From: Butyricicoccus faecihominis | GTDB taxonomy: Bacteria; Bacillota; Clostridia; Oscillospirales; Butyricicoccaceae | Assembly: GCF_024462775.1 (NCBI RefSeq) | Contig: NZ_JANGCE010000037.1 | Span: 1-33,528 of the forward strand | Length of the DNA stretch: 33,528 nucleotides | Reading direction: 5' to 3' | Made by a program: the position numbers and the translations under genes | The notes under the pieces: model-generated | Told to the model about the DNA's origin: nothing | The model's input: only the letters and a program-made list of their open reading frames with translations | Databases searched by the model: none | Shown here: positions 8,486-16,668 of the stretch, piece after piece | Layout of the letters: each line of letters starts with the position of its first letter | How positions within the stretch are numbered: position 1 is the stretch's first letter

Positions 8486-10087
8486 ATGAAGGGTATCCTG
8501 CAAAACAGTATCGTCGGGCGGGCGTTGGTCCGCCTGCGCGCTTGGTACCATATGGGTGCGATCGCGGGCTTTTTCGGCAAGGTACGGGATGCTTATGTGG
8601 ATTCCCGCTTTCGCCGCCTGTGGGAGCATTTTTGCGCCGCCGCGCTGCCAAGCGCGGCGGGAAGCTGCTATGTGCGCTTTTTGGCCGCGCTGCGCCGCCT
8701 TATCGAGCGGGTGGGCGATTGGACGCGGCAAAGCGTGGTGTACCGCGCCTGTATCGCGGTCTGGAAGCCGGTCTCAAACTTTCTTGGCGGCGGGGTAATC
8801 GGCCGCCTGTGCCGCTTTTTCGGCATCCGCGGCATGCTGCTGACAGCGCTCGCGCTGTATCTGCCGCTGGATTATTTCATCCGCGCGGCGGCGAGCAAGG
8901 GCTATCTGCCCGCGTTTACCGCTTCCATCTGGGATGAATGCCTGATGCTCGCGGCGGTCGCTTACATCCTGTGGCACACCGCCATGCGGCGCGCGCCGGT
9001 GCAAGGCAGGGCCACGCCGCTGGACGGTTATCTGTTTTTGTTTATTGGCGTTGCGTTTTTCCTAATGTGCGCGGTCTCGCCCATTCCGAAGATCGCGCTG
9101 GACGGCTGGCGCGCGGTGGTGCAGTACCTGTTTTGGTTCCTGCTCGTCATCCGCCTGCTGGAGGACGACCGGGATTTCGGCATTTTCTACGGCGCGCTGC
9201 TCACCATGGCGATCGTTGTGGCGCTGCACGGCGTTTATCAGTTCATCGTCGCCACGCCCATACCGGCCGCCTGGGTATCCCAGACCGAGCAGGGCGTGCG
9301 CACGCGCGTGTTTTCCATCACGGGCAGCCCCAATATCATGGGCAGCCTGTTGGTGCTTTTCGCGCCCATGGCGGCGGGCCTTGCGTATTACTGCAAGAAA
9401 ATGTGGGTCAAGGTGCTGGCGCTGGGCGCGGCGGGTATCATGTGCATGTCCATCCTGTTCACCTTTTCCAAGGGCGCATGGGGCGGTTTGGCGGTCGCGG
9501 TCGTCGTATTCGCGATTTTTTTGGATCGCCGCCTGATCGCCTTGATGGGCGCGGCGGGCGCGGGCGCGTTGATCGCGATTCCCTCGATCGCGAACCGTAT
9601 CACCTACCTGTTTACCGCGGACTATGTGGAGGCCAGCCAGCGCGCAGGCCGCATGATCCGCTGGGAGACCGGCATTAACCTGCTGCATGAAGCAAACCGC
9701 TGGCTGGGCTTTGGTCTGGGCCGTTTTGGCGGCGCGGTGGCCATGCAGAACAAGGTCATAGAAGAGACCGAAACCTTTGAATACTTCTATATGGATAACT
9801 ACTATCTGAAAACGATGGTGGAAATGGGGTATTTGGGGCTTATTTTCTTTATCATCCTGTTGATCGGTCTGATCATATGGTGCCTGCGTTCGATCGGCCG
9901 GACGAAGTTTACCGCGACCGACCGCACGCGCGTGCTCGCGGTATCCATGTTCGCGGGGATGATGGGCGTATTGACGCACTGCTATTTTGAAAATATCTTT
10001 GAAGTACCGTACATGATGGCCTACTTCTGGAGCATGGCCGCCGCGGTGCTGTATCTCGGCTATTTTAGAAAAAGGCGCAGTTCCTAG
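8486..10087 (+). CDS. O-antigen ligase-like (Wzy_C) membrane protein
   Basis: The 533-residue protein has a basic N-terminal region of about 110 residues and then some ten to twelve membrane segments. The Wzy_C landmarks are visible: GSPNIMGSLLVLFAPMAAG, then RAGRMIRWETGINLL...GFGLGRFGG in the large loop, then YLKTMVEMGYLGLIFF. Family members join glycan chains to lipid or protein acceptors outside the membrane. Gram-positive members act on surface polysaccharides, but the acceptor here is unknown. The start at 8486 follows AAGGA and lies 4 nt after DUF4330; the frame extends upstream inside that gene. Confidence 0.85.
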   Translation: MKGILQNSIVGRALVRLRAWYHMGAIAGFFGKVRDAYVDSRFRRLWEHFCAAALPSAAGSCYVRFLAALRRLIERVGDWTRQSVVYRACIAVWKPVSNFLGGGVIGRLCRFFGIRGMLLTALALYLPLDYFIRAAASKGYLPAFTASIWDECLMLAAVAYILWHTAMRRAPVQGRATPLDGYLFLFIGVAFFLMCAVSPIPKIALDGWRAVVQYLFWFLLVIRLLEDDRDFGIFYGALLTMAIVVALHGVYQFIVATPIPAAWVSQTEQGVRTRVFSITGSPNIMGSLLVLFAPMAAGLAYYCKKMWVKVLALGAAGIMCMSILFTFSKGAWGGLAVAVVVFAIFLDRRLIALMGAAGAGALIAIPSIANRITYLFTADYVEASQRAGRMIRWETGINLLHEANRWLGFGLGRFGGAVAMQNKVIEETETFEYFYMDNYYLKTMVEMGYLGLIFFIILLIGLIIWCLRSIGRTKFTATDRTRVLAVSMFAGMMGVLTHCYFENIFEVPYMMAYFWSMAAAVLYLGYFRKRRSS

Positions 10088-10116
10088 CGACGGCAATCGC
10101 ACCAAGAACCTGTTTT

Positions 10117-11244
10117 TTAACGATGAAGCATTTGACGATACAGGACCGCCGCCCTTGCAAGTTCGTCCCCTCTGGCGGTAAAAAACGACTGAAAAGCTTG
10201 GCAGAAATAGTTCTGGCCGATCTCGCCGTTTGCTAGTACAAACCGTTCGCGCCTGCATCCATTGCGGCAGAGCGCAAAATAAGGGCAATCCCGACAGGCC
10301 GGAGGTACACGGAGAGAGCGTTCGATAAATTTGGCCGCCACAGGCGATTGCAGCATTTCCGCGAAGGATTGCTGACCAATGACGCCGAGTCGCCACTCGT
10401 CCAGCACATAGAAGTCGCAAGGATATACTCCGCCGTCGCCTTCTATGACAAATTGCACGGCGCACCGGCCTGTCATACTGCAAGCTTCCGGGCAATGGCC
10501 AAGTAGTATGGAGATCCAGTTGTCAAAATATCGAATGCTGATATAGCTTCCGCTTTTTAGTTCCGCATACCACAAATCAAATAGGCGGATCAGGAACTTT
10601 CCATACTGCTCGGTGGAAAGAAAGTAGTCGCTTTCTCCTCGGGTTGCTCCTAAGGGTTCCAAACAGGGTATGAACTGCAGCCAGCGAAATCCGTTTTTAC
10701 GATAAAAGGAATAGATCTGCTGGATAAAACGAGCGTTTCTTCCGGTGACGACACAGAGCACATTATACGCAACGTTATGCTTATTGAAAAGCCGCACGGT
10801 TCGCATGACCTGATGAAAGGTTGCCTTTTCATGGGTGTCAATGCGGTTATCATTATGTAACGCAGCGGGACCGTCCAGCGATAGGCCAATCAAAAAATTG
10901 TTTTCGTGAAAGAAGACGGCCCATTCTTCTGTCAATGCGTAGCCATTCGTCTGCACATTGTTTTGAATGCGGAGGTTCTTGTGATTGTGCTTTTGCTGTA
11001 ACGCGATTACATCGCGATAAAAGGAAAGTCCTGCAAGCGTCGGTTCGCCCCCCTGAAAGGAAAAGCTGCAAAAATGATCGGCGTATGCCAAGGCGGAAAC
11101 AATAATGGTTTCCATGGTATCCAAAGAAAGCGGCCCTGCGAAGGCCTTGTCTCGTTTGGCGGCAACATCCCGGTAAAAGCAATAGCGGCAAGCCATATTG
11201 CAAGCCGAAGACGCGGGCTTGATCAATACATGGATCGGTGGCAT
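10117..11244 (-). CDS. Anaerobic sulfatase maturase (radical SAM/SPASM)
   Basis: This anSME-type enzyme oxidises the active-site Cys or Ser of sulfatases to formylglycine without oxygen. The radical SAM cluster motif CxxxCxxC is at C15, C19 and C22 (CNMACRYC), followed by FSFQGGEPT. The C-terminal SPASM cysteines appear in CSMTGRC, YPCDFYVLDEWRLG and CRDCPYFALCRNGCRRERF, which would bind two auxiliary clusters. The 375-residue length is normal. The ATG at 11244 follows AAGGAG. Its obvious substrate is the Cys-type sulfatase encoded two genes upstream. A repeat element lies between it and the NhaC gene. Confidence 0.93.
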   Translation of the reverse strand: MPPIHVLIKPASSACNMACRYCFYRDVAAKRDKAFAGPLSLDTMETIIVSALAYADHFCSFSFQGGEPTLAGLSFYRDVIALQQKHNHKNLRIQNNVQTNGYALTEEWAVFFHENNFLIGLSLDGPAALHNDNRIDTHEKATFHQVMRTVRLFNKHNVAYNVLCVVTGRNARFIQQIYSFYRKNGFRWLQFIPCLEPLGATRGESDYFLSTEQYGKFLIRLFDLWYAELKSGSYISIRYFDNWISILLGHCPEACSMTGRCAVQFVIEGDGGVYPCDFYVLDEWRLGVIGQQSFAEMLQSPVAAKFIERSLRVPPACRDCPYFALCRNGCRRERFVLANGEIGQNYFCQAFQSFFTARGDELARAAVLYRQMLHR

Positions 11245-11276
11245 TTTTAACTCCTTAAACTCTATACGGAACGGAA

Positions 11277-11306
11277 GTAGACCTGAACGATGTCGTTCAG
11301 GTCTAC
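11277..11306. repeat. Left copy of stem-loop flanking element copy 1
   Basis: A 30-bp hairpin, GTAGACCTGAACGA paired with TCGTTCAGGTCTAC around a 2-nt TG loop. The identical 30 bp occur at 11523-11552, in the same orientation, on the other side of the 216-bp element. Confidence 0.9.
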
Positions 11307-11522
11307 TCAGACTATCAAAAAACTATTTTTGACAGTCTGTCGATCGAAACAAAGCCCCATTTCGATCGAGAATTCCGGCTTCTGCGCGTGCCTTACAGGC
11401 ACACTTAAAGCCGGTTTGTATAAAAACCGAGATACATGCTCCCGGTTTTTATGGATTTTGCCGCAAACGGCAAAATCCTATTTTATGCGCGCTGCGGCGC
11501 GAAAGGTTCTTTGACAAGCTGA
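11307..11522 (+). mobile_element. 216-bp structured miniature element, copy 1
   Basis: This non-coding segment is closely similar along its length to 26146-26361. Its ends are TCAG and CTGA, with short imperfect terminal inverted repeats of the form TCAGnnTGTCAAA. Inside are successive inverted repeats: an end hairpin, TCGATCGAAA/TTTCGATCGA, CCGGCTT/AAGCCGG enclosing GTGCC/GGCAC, ATAAAAACCG/CGGTTTTTAT, GGATTTTGCCG/CGGCAAAATCC and CGCGC/GCGCG. A frame through both copies encodes similar peptides, but it reflects shared DNA and has no good ribosome site. No transposase is present, so it would need help in trans. It separates the NhaC and maturase genes. Confidence 0.8.
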
Positions 11523-11561
11523 GTAGACCTGAACGATGTCGTTCAGGTCTACTTTTTTTTT
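11523..11561 (+). terminator. Right copy of stem-loop, with T tract
   Basis: Same 30-bp hairpin as 11277-11306, followed on the plus strand by nine T, which gives a canonical plus-strand intrinsic terminator. The T tract overlaps the stop codon of the minus-strand NhaC gene. For NhaC transcripts the hairpin is preceded by A9 but not followed by T, so termination in that direction is doubtful. Confidence 0.7.
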
Positions 11562-12969
11562 ACATGATAAATCCGAAGACTGCGTATAAAAGGAACGCTG
11601 CGCCAAATAGAATCAGGTTATACTGTAGCGACGTCTTGTTCATTTGATACATATCTACGCCAACCAAAGCCGAGGTGACGAAGGTTTCGTCAGAAATAGG
11701 AGAGGTTTGCGTCCCGAAGAACGCAGCGCCCCAAGCGGCCGCGATCACGAGCGGCATGCTTGCGCCGTTTGCCAAGGCCCACGGAATCGCGATTGGCATC
11801 ATGCAGGAAACCGTCCCGAGCGACGTGCCCGTGGCATATCCGATGACGCCGCCGATCAAAAACACCAGCGCGGGCAGAATGGCGGGGGTAATAAGGCTGG
11901 CAAAGGTATTGGCAAGATACAGCCCCGTACCGATCGATTGCACCACCGCGCCGAACGTCACCGCCATGACTAAGATGATCTCAATTTCCATAGAGGAACT
12001 CATACCCTTGAGAAACGCCTTCCATGCTTCGTCCATGGTCATATTTTTAGAAAACACATTCATGCAGATGGTGATGATGCTGGTCACAACGGTACTGAAA
12101 AGAATGCCGCCCAGCGCGTCGCCCGCTATAATATTACCGCCGCCGCTATACGCCATATAAGCGAAGGTAAGCGCCAGCAACGCAATGGTAGGAACGAACA
12201 CAAAGGAAGCGCCGGCTTTTCGTGCGACCACATGCAAATCTTCGTCTTCGCCTTGATATCCGTCTGCATGGAGCAAACCGGTCTCTTTTGCCCGTAGCTC
12301 CGCTTTTTTCATGGCGAAAAAGTCCTTGTCAAAAGCGATCATCAGCAAAATCGCCACAACGGCAATGATGCAGTAAAAATTGAGCGGAATGACCGCAAAA
12401 AGCATGGCGTTGCTGTCAGCAATCCCGTTAGCAGCCAGCAGCCCCAGCAGCACGCCGCCCCATTGCCCAATGGGAATTAGCCCATTGACGGGAGAGGCTG
12501 TGGCACGGATGATATAGGCTTGTTTTACTCTGGATACCCTAAAGTTATCATTCAGCTTTCTGGTGGTCAATGTGGTCAGCACAATGCTCATCATACAGTT
12601 CATGTAAAGGATCACGCCGATCACCCAAGTCAAAAACATAGAACCTTTACGAGATTTTACAATTTGCCGTTTCAGCGTAATGTATTCGATAAAGCCGTTG
12701 GAACCGCCGGACTGCTCGATTAGTTCAGAAATGCCAAATGACAGAGCCATTACCATTAGTATAATGGCGGCATAGCGTCCCGCGAACGAAGAGATGACCC
12801 CTGTCATCGTATTGGTGACGGTTGCGATCGGATGAAACCCCGACATGATAAAAAAGCCTGCGACAGAACCCGCCAATAGTGCAAACACCGCATTTTTTAA
12901 GATCAATGCCAACGCGATAGCCAAAACTGGAGGTACTAGCGATAATATGCCGTAGTCTAAGACTTCCAC
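11560..12969 (-). CDS. NhaC family Na+/H+ antiporter-like transporter
   Basis: The 469-residue protein has eleven to twelve membrane segments and NhaC-family landmarks such as IGQWGGVLLGL, GYATGTSLGTVSCMMPIAIP and TQTSPISDETFVTS. The family includes Na+/H+ and malate-lactate or other substrate-coupled antiporters. Between a choline-sulfatase-like gene and its maturase, the likely role is uptake of a sulfate ester or export of a product, energised by Na+ or H+. This is inferred from position, not from residues. The start is GTG 12969 behind GGGAGGAG with a 6-nt spacer. Confidence 0.85.
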   Translation of the reverse strand: MEVLDYGILSLVPPVLAIALALILKNAVFALLAGSVAGFFIMSGFHPIATVTNTMTGVISSFAGRYAAIILMVMALSFGISELIEQSGGSNGFIEYITLKRQIVKSRKGSMFLTWVIGVILYMNCMMSIVLTTLTTRKLNDNFRVSRVKQAYIIRATASPVNGLIPIGQWGGVLLGLLAANGIADSNAMLFAVIPLNFYCIIAVVAILLMIAFDKDFFAMKKAELRAKETGLLHADGYQGEDEDLHVVARKAGASFVFVPTIALLALTFAYMAYSGGGNIIAGDALGGILFSTVVTSIITICMNVFSKNMTMDEAWKAFLKGMSSSMEIEIILVMAVTFGAVVQSIGTGLYLANTFASLITPAILPALVFLIGGVIGYATGTSLGTVSCMMPIAIPWALANGASMPLVIAAAWGAAFFGTQTSPISDETFVTSALVGVDMYQMNKTSLQYNLILFGAAFLLYAVFGFIM

Positions 12970-13043
12970 AGAAATCTCCTCCCATCAATTTTCAAATTGC
13001 CGTTTGAATTGCCGGAACCGCTGGCGCATGGCTTCTCTATCTT

Positions 13044-14612
13044 TTAGCCGTCTCTCTTGTTCACAAAGCTATTGCGCTCCACATCCGGGAACACATCCCC
13101 AAAGCGAACGAATTGTTTATCCGCGGAAGGGCCTGTATTGCCGATCTCCCAGGGCTGCCAGCGGCCGCGCTGCAATGCATCAACGACCAGACGATTGCGC
13201 TTTTGCGCCTGTATGCAGACCGCATGAATGTTTTCCAGATCCCACTTTTCAGCGGCTAAAGCCTTTAACTCTTCCAAAACATCGGCATAAGCGGGGTCTT
13301 CAATCATATTTTGGCGTTCCAACGGGTCCTTGTCCAGATCATACAAAGCATCCCCGTATTCCTTGAAATGGTTCCATACATACTTATAAGGACCCTTTTT
13401 GACCATTAGGCGCGTGCAAAGCGTTCGGTTCTCATTCTGCTCGCAGTATACGGTATCGGTCCAAGAGGCATCCTCTCCATGGAGCAAGGGGAGCAGGCTG
13501 TGACCGTCCAAATGATCGTAAAACTGCTCTAGCGTATCTCCGCCGGACAATTCGACCATGGTGGGCAGCAGATCGACCAGAGAGGTATTCTCATAACGGC
13601 GCTGCGGCGTCAAGCGCGAGGGATTGTGGATCAGCAGCGGAACATGAATGGCGTTTTCAAAAAAGCAGTTCTTGTACCACATGCCTCTTTCACCCAACAT
13701 ATCGCCGTGGTCCGCAGTTAAAATGATGATCGTGTTTTCATCTTGTCCGGTTTCTTTCAGGATTTTGCGGAGTTCGCCAATCTTTTCGTCAATATCGCTG
13801 ATCATGGCGTAATACGCGCGGCGGGCGCGTTTGATCTGTGCATCCGTCAATTCATAAATATCCTGCCGCATACGTTTATGCACGGCCTGGCGGCGGATGT
13901 CCTGCTCTTCATAAGGGATCATGGGGACCTTGGGCAGATCAATCTCATCATCGCTGTACATATCCCAGAACCGCTGCTTTGCAATATAGGGGTCGTGTGG
14001 CTGTGTAAAAGAAACGGTTAACAGAAACGGCTGTTCGGCATGGTCATAGCGCGCAAATTCATACAGTTTACGTTTGGCCTGAAAAAATACTTCTTCGTCA
14101 TAATCCATTTGCAGGCAGTAATCGGCAACACCGGAATCAATGACATTTCGGATATCCGTATAGCCGATTTCTTTTTCCGTTTCATAGCGGTATAGCTTGC
14201 CGCCGACATCCCAGTTGCAGGTCCATGAAAAGTCGGCGGGATAGGATTCTGTCGTCACTCTGTCCTCGAAACCATGGAGCTGGTCTGGCCCGATGAAGTG
14301 CATTTTTCCGCTCAAACAGGTATAGTAGCCATTGGAGCGCAGGTGGTGCGCGAATGTGGGAATACTGGCATGGAATTCGGAGCCATTGTCCCAGTTATCG
14401 ATCTTAGAGGGAAGCTGCCCGGACATCATGCTGGCGCGGGAAGGGGAACAAATGGGGTATGTGCAGTAGTTGTTGTCAAAAACAACGCCCTCATCCGCAA
14501 GCTGTTGAATATTGGGGCTTTTCACCACCGTATTGCCGTAGCAACTTAGCGCGCTGGCGGACAGCTGATCGCACATGAGAAACAGGAAATTGGGTTTCTT
14601 GGTTGTGCTCAT
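13044..14612 (-). CDS. Choline-sulfatase-like type I sulfatase
   Basis: The 522-residue alkaline-phosphatase-fold hydrolase has the formylglycine site C55-S-P-S-R59 (Cys type), metal-binding D15, and SGKMHFIGPDQLHGFE (K103, H105). TVSFTQPHDPY, LTADHGDMLGERGMWYKNCFFE and a C-terminal tail QKRNRLVVDALQRGRW follow. The SGKMH.xGPDQLHGFE block, YPADFSW and that tail match bacterial BetC choline sulfatases, which split choline-O-sulfate into choline and sulfate. No signal peptide is seen, so it acts in the cytoplasm and needs uptake of the ester. The ATG at 14612 follows AAGGAGG. The maturase gene downstream would activate C55. The specificity is a strong but untested inference. Confidence 0.88.
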   Translation of the reverse strand: MSTTKKPNFLFLMCDQLSASALSCYGNTVVKSPNIQQLADEGVVFDNNYCTYPICSPSRASMMSGQLPSKIDNWDNGSEFHASIPTFAHHLRSNGYYTCLSGKMHFIGPDQLHGFEDRVTTESYPADFSWTCNWDVGGKLYRYETEKEIGYTDIRNVIDSGVADYCLQMDYDEEVFFQAKRKLYEFARYDHAEQPFLLTVSFTQPHDPYIAKQRFWDMYSDDEIDLPKVPMIPYEEQDIRRQAVHKRMRQDIYELTDAQIKRARRAYYAMISDIDEKIGELRKILKETGQDENTIIILTADHGDMLGERGMWYKNCFFENAIHVPLLIHNPSRLTPQRRYENTSLVDLLPTMVELSGGDTLEQFYDHLDGHSLLPLLHGEDASWTDTVYCEQNENRTLCTRLMVKKGPYKYVWNHFKEYGDALYDLDKDPLERQNMIEDPAYADVLEELKALAAEKWDLENIHAVCIQAQKRNRLVVDALQRGRWQPWEIGNTGPSADKQFVRFGDVFPDVERNSFVNKRDG

Positions 14613-14697
14613 TTTAAATTCCTCCTTATATGATGAAAACGCAAATGCTTGCCGGGATCACAGAAATACCAGTTGTCGCTGTGAAATAAAAATTCCA

Positions 14698-14997
14698 CTA
14701 TAGGGCGCTGCCGTTGGGCTTTATGCAGATATGCTTGGTACGGTCGTGCATTCTTTTTAACATTCTTAGGTCCAGCACTAAAAAATAGACCGCGGAGACC
14801 GCTAAAATAAGAGGTACCATGATCTTTTTCCAACCGCTTAGTACATTGGAGAAGGTAAGGGCCGCGACTAAAAAGCTAATGATGGTGCGAAGATAAGCCA
14901 AATGCGTTCTTTCATAAGCGAGTAAGGTACGATCCAAAGCCAACCAGTCTCGTTGGATCATTTTGCGGTTATCATAGTCATAATTGATGTATTTCAT
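14698..14997 (-). CDS. DUF202 (YidH-like) small membrane protein
   Basis: The 99-residue protein carries the DUF202 signature RDWLALDRTLLAYERTHLAY followed by LRT, then two or three hydrophobic segments. The function of the family is unknown. It is the first gene of the minus-strand sulfatase group, 85 bp before the sulfatase and divergent from the LysR gene. The ATG at 14997 follows AAGGGAA. Association of DUF202 with a sulfatase locus is unusual; it may help the transporter or be a bystander. Confidence 0.85.
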   Translation of the reverse strand: MKYINYDYDNRKMIQRDWLALDRTLLAYERTHLAYLRTIISFLVAALTFSNVLSGWKKIMVPLILAVSAVYFLVLDLRMLKRMHDRTKHICIKPNGSAL

Positions 14998-15383
14998 CTT
15001 TACCGTTCCCTTAATAAATTCTTCATGAAGGTATGCCTTTGGCGCTGCTGGGCAGACATTGCGCTTTGTACAAATATAGTAATTTTATATCTGGTGTTTG
15101 TTGTATTAATCATAGCCTTTCTACGCGAAATATGGAAATACATATATTAAATATTGTATATAGCGATTTTGTTATAAGCGCTGCGTCTTTAAGCTTAAAA
15201 GTTATAATTGGAAAAATTTCTAAATCTGAAGCGGATATTTTTTAAATTTGTGCCGTTGCCTGTTGCCAAGGTTGAAAAACATGCTATAATTTAAATAAAT
15301 CCCGATCTAACCGCAATAAAAATGAGTATGCTGCACACAAACGATGGATAGCCGTTCCGACTATTGGGGGAAGGAATATTGCT
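14998..15383. promoter_or_regulatory. Divergent control region between DUF202 and LysR genes
   Basis: This 386-bp AT-rich gap has no convincing gene. Two AT-rich imperfect inverted repeats, at 15074-15090 (ATATA/TATAT) and 15138-15159 (ATACATATAT facing ATATTGTAT), are candidate LysR operators. On the minus strand TTAATA, 16 nt, TAAAAT could be the promoter of the sulfatase group. LysR regulators usually bind such divergent gaps, controlling both their own gene and the facing operon. Confidence 0.45.
15263..15290 (+). promoter_or_regulatory. LysR gene promoter
   Basis: -35 TTGCCA (15263-15268), 16-nt spacer, perfect -10 TATAAT (15285-15290), leaving about 85 nt of leader before the ATG at 15384. 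Confidence 0.6.
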
Positions 15384-16292
15384 ATGACCCTTAGACATCT
15401 TCGGATCTTTGTCGCGATTTGTGAAACAGGAAGCGCTACCGCCGCGGGAGAAATGCTGTATTTGGCGCAACCATCCATCAGTCTCGCCCTTTCAGAATTG
15501 GAATCGCACTACGGCGTTAAGCTCTTTGATCGCATCGGCCGACGATTACAGATCACGCAGGCGGGCCAGTTTTTCCTTCCTAGAGCGATCCAGATCGTCA
15601 ATCTTTTTGATACCATAACGCAAGAAATGAGTAGCTTGGACTTTAAGGGGACTTTGCGTGTTGGCGCCAGCGTGACCATTGGAACCTACCTTCTGCCTGC
15701 CGCCTTAGTCGCTTTCCGCGAACAATTTCCTGATATGGAGGTTATAGTAAGCATCGCGCACTCCGGGAAAATAGAGCAGGATGTTTTGGAGAACAACATC
15801 GATCTTGGACTGGTGGAGACCAATATTCAAAACGAGAGCCTGTGCCAACAGCCGTTTGCAAGGGATCATATCCTGTGGATCTGTGCGACTGACCATCCGT
15901 TCGCTAATAGTAAAAATGTATCTTTTGAAAAAGTCGTCACACAGCCGATCCTGCTATGGGAGGCTAAAAGCCGCAGACGTTCTCTGCTTGAATCGATCTT
16001 CCGGGAAAAGGGCTATATCCTAAATCCAACTTGGCAAAGTATCAGCGCACAGGCGATTTTAAGCGCCGTCATATCCGGAATGGGTATTTCGTTCCTGTCC
16101 CGCACGTTAGTTTCGGGGGCGTTGGACCGCGGGGAAATCTCATCGTTTCGTGTTGATAACATGGACTTCTATCGGAATTTTTCAGTAATTCGCAATAAAA
16201 ACAAGACTGTTTCCCATTCCATGAACGTGTTGATCGACCTTTGCCGTGCACAAGCCGAAAGCAAATGCCTCGCTGTGAGTTTTGATTTTTAA
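15384..16292 (+). CDS. LysR family regulator of the sulfatase group
   Basis: The 302-residue protein has the LysR helix-turn-helix at the N terminus (LRHLRIFVAICETGSATAAGEML, LAQPSISLALSELESHYGVKLFDR). A periplasmic-binding-like effector domain from about residue 90 follows (GTLRVGASVTIGTYLLP). The ATG at 15384 follows GGAAGGA. Its position, divergent from DUF202-sulfatase-NhaC-maturase, indicates that it controls that group, with the sulfate ester or choline as possible co-inducer. LysR-type control of choline sulfatase genes is known in other bacteria. The effector here is not determined by the sequence. Confidence 0.9.
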   Translation: MTLRHLRIFVAICETGSATAAGEMLYLAQPSISLALSELESHYGVKLFDRIGRRLQITQAGQFFLPRAIQIVNLFDTITQEMSSLDFKGTLRVGASVTIGTYLLPAALVAFREQFPDMEVIVSIAHSGKIEQDVLENNIDLGLVETNIQNESLCQQPFARDHILWICATDHPFANSKNVSFEKVVTQPILLWEAKSRRRSLLESIFREKGYILNPTWQSISAQAILSAVISGMGISFLSRTLVSGALDRGEISSFRVDNMDFYRNFSVIRNKNKTVSHSMNVLIDLCRAQAESKCLAVSFDF

Positions 16293-16314
16293 ATAAGGAA
16301 AACCGCTTAAAAAT

Positions 16315-16354
16315 AAAAGGGCCCGTTGCAACCAGCGTTGCAACGGGCCCTTTT
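16315..16354. terminator. Bidirectional terminator between LysR and RHH genes
   Basis: Perfect 17-bp stem AAAAGGGCCCGTTGCAA (16315-16331) with its complement at 16338-16354, and a 6-nt loop. The A and T ends let it terminate convergent transcripts from both sides. Confidence 0.92.
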
Positions 16355-16372
16355 ATAAATGAAAACCAGATG

Positions 16373-16579
16373 TTAAGGCTGATTTTCACTTTGCGATGAA
16401 TCAGTAGGAGCCTTCATGTTGGTGAGTGCATACTCAATACATTGTCCAATAAAGGCGTTTCGGCTTAAATTCCAGTCTTTTGCGGCTTGCTCTACTGTTT
16501 TTAATATTTCGACATCAAGGCTGATAGATATTTGCTCTTTGCGATATTGCTTAGGAATAAAGTTCGACAATTTAAACAT
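16373..16579 (-). CDS. Ribbon-helix-helix DNA-binding protein
   Basis: The 68-residue protein has a ribbon-helix-helix core: strand EQISISLDVEI, helix LKTVEQAAKDWN, turn, helix SRNAFIGQCIEYALTNM. Such Arc/CopG-type dimers repress small operons, plasmid genes and toxin-antitoxin pairs. The ATG at 16579 has GAGGAG directly against it; an in-frame TTG at 16570 has the same site at a 9-nt distance and may be the true start. It faces away from the unknown 215-residue gene across a gap holding repeated TGATTA/TAATCA half-sites, likely its operators. The DNA is AT-rich compared with the flanks. Confidence 0.75.
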   Translation of the reverse strand: MFKLSNFIPKQYRKEQISISLDVEILKTVEQAAKDWNLSRNAFIGQCIEYALTNMKAPTDSSQSENQP

Positions 16580-16620
16580 CTCCTCTTGTAAAAGAGTAAG
16601 GGATATTATATGCTATTTAT

Positions 16621-16651
16621 ATGATTATTTATTAATCAAAAATATAATCAT
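16621..16651. promoter_or_regulatory. Probable RHH operator and -10 of the unknown gene
   Basis: ATGATTAT (16621-16628) and ATAATCAT (16644-16651) are perfect inverted arms 15 nt apart, with another TAATCA half-site at 16633-16638. The right arm overlaps TATAAT (16643-16648), a suitable -10 for the gene at 16669, so a bound repressor would block it. On the minus strand another TATAAT near 16606 would serve the RHH gene. Confidence 0.5.
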
Positions 16652-16668
16652 AGATAGGGCGGATTGAG

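Noticed and set aside
11290-11514. 74-residue frame in element copy 1 with a similar frame in copy 2, as a repeated small protein
   Set aside because: The similarity follows from the shared DNA. The frames run through hairpin arms, have no good ribosome site, and differ at their N termini because the flanking hairpins differ.
12970-13043. Terminator between the sulfatase and NhaC genes (TTCAAA/TTTGAA inverted repeat)
   Set aside because: The stem is only six pairs with no T run; the two genes are probably co-transcribed.
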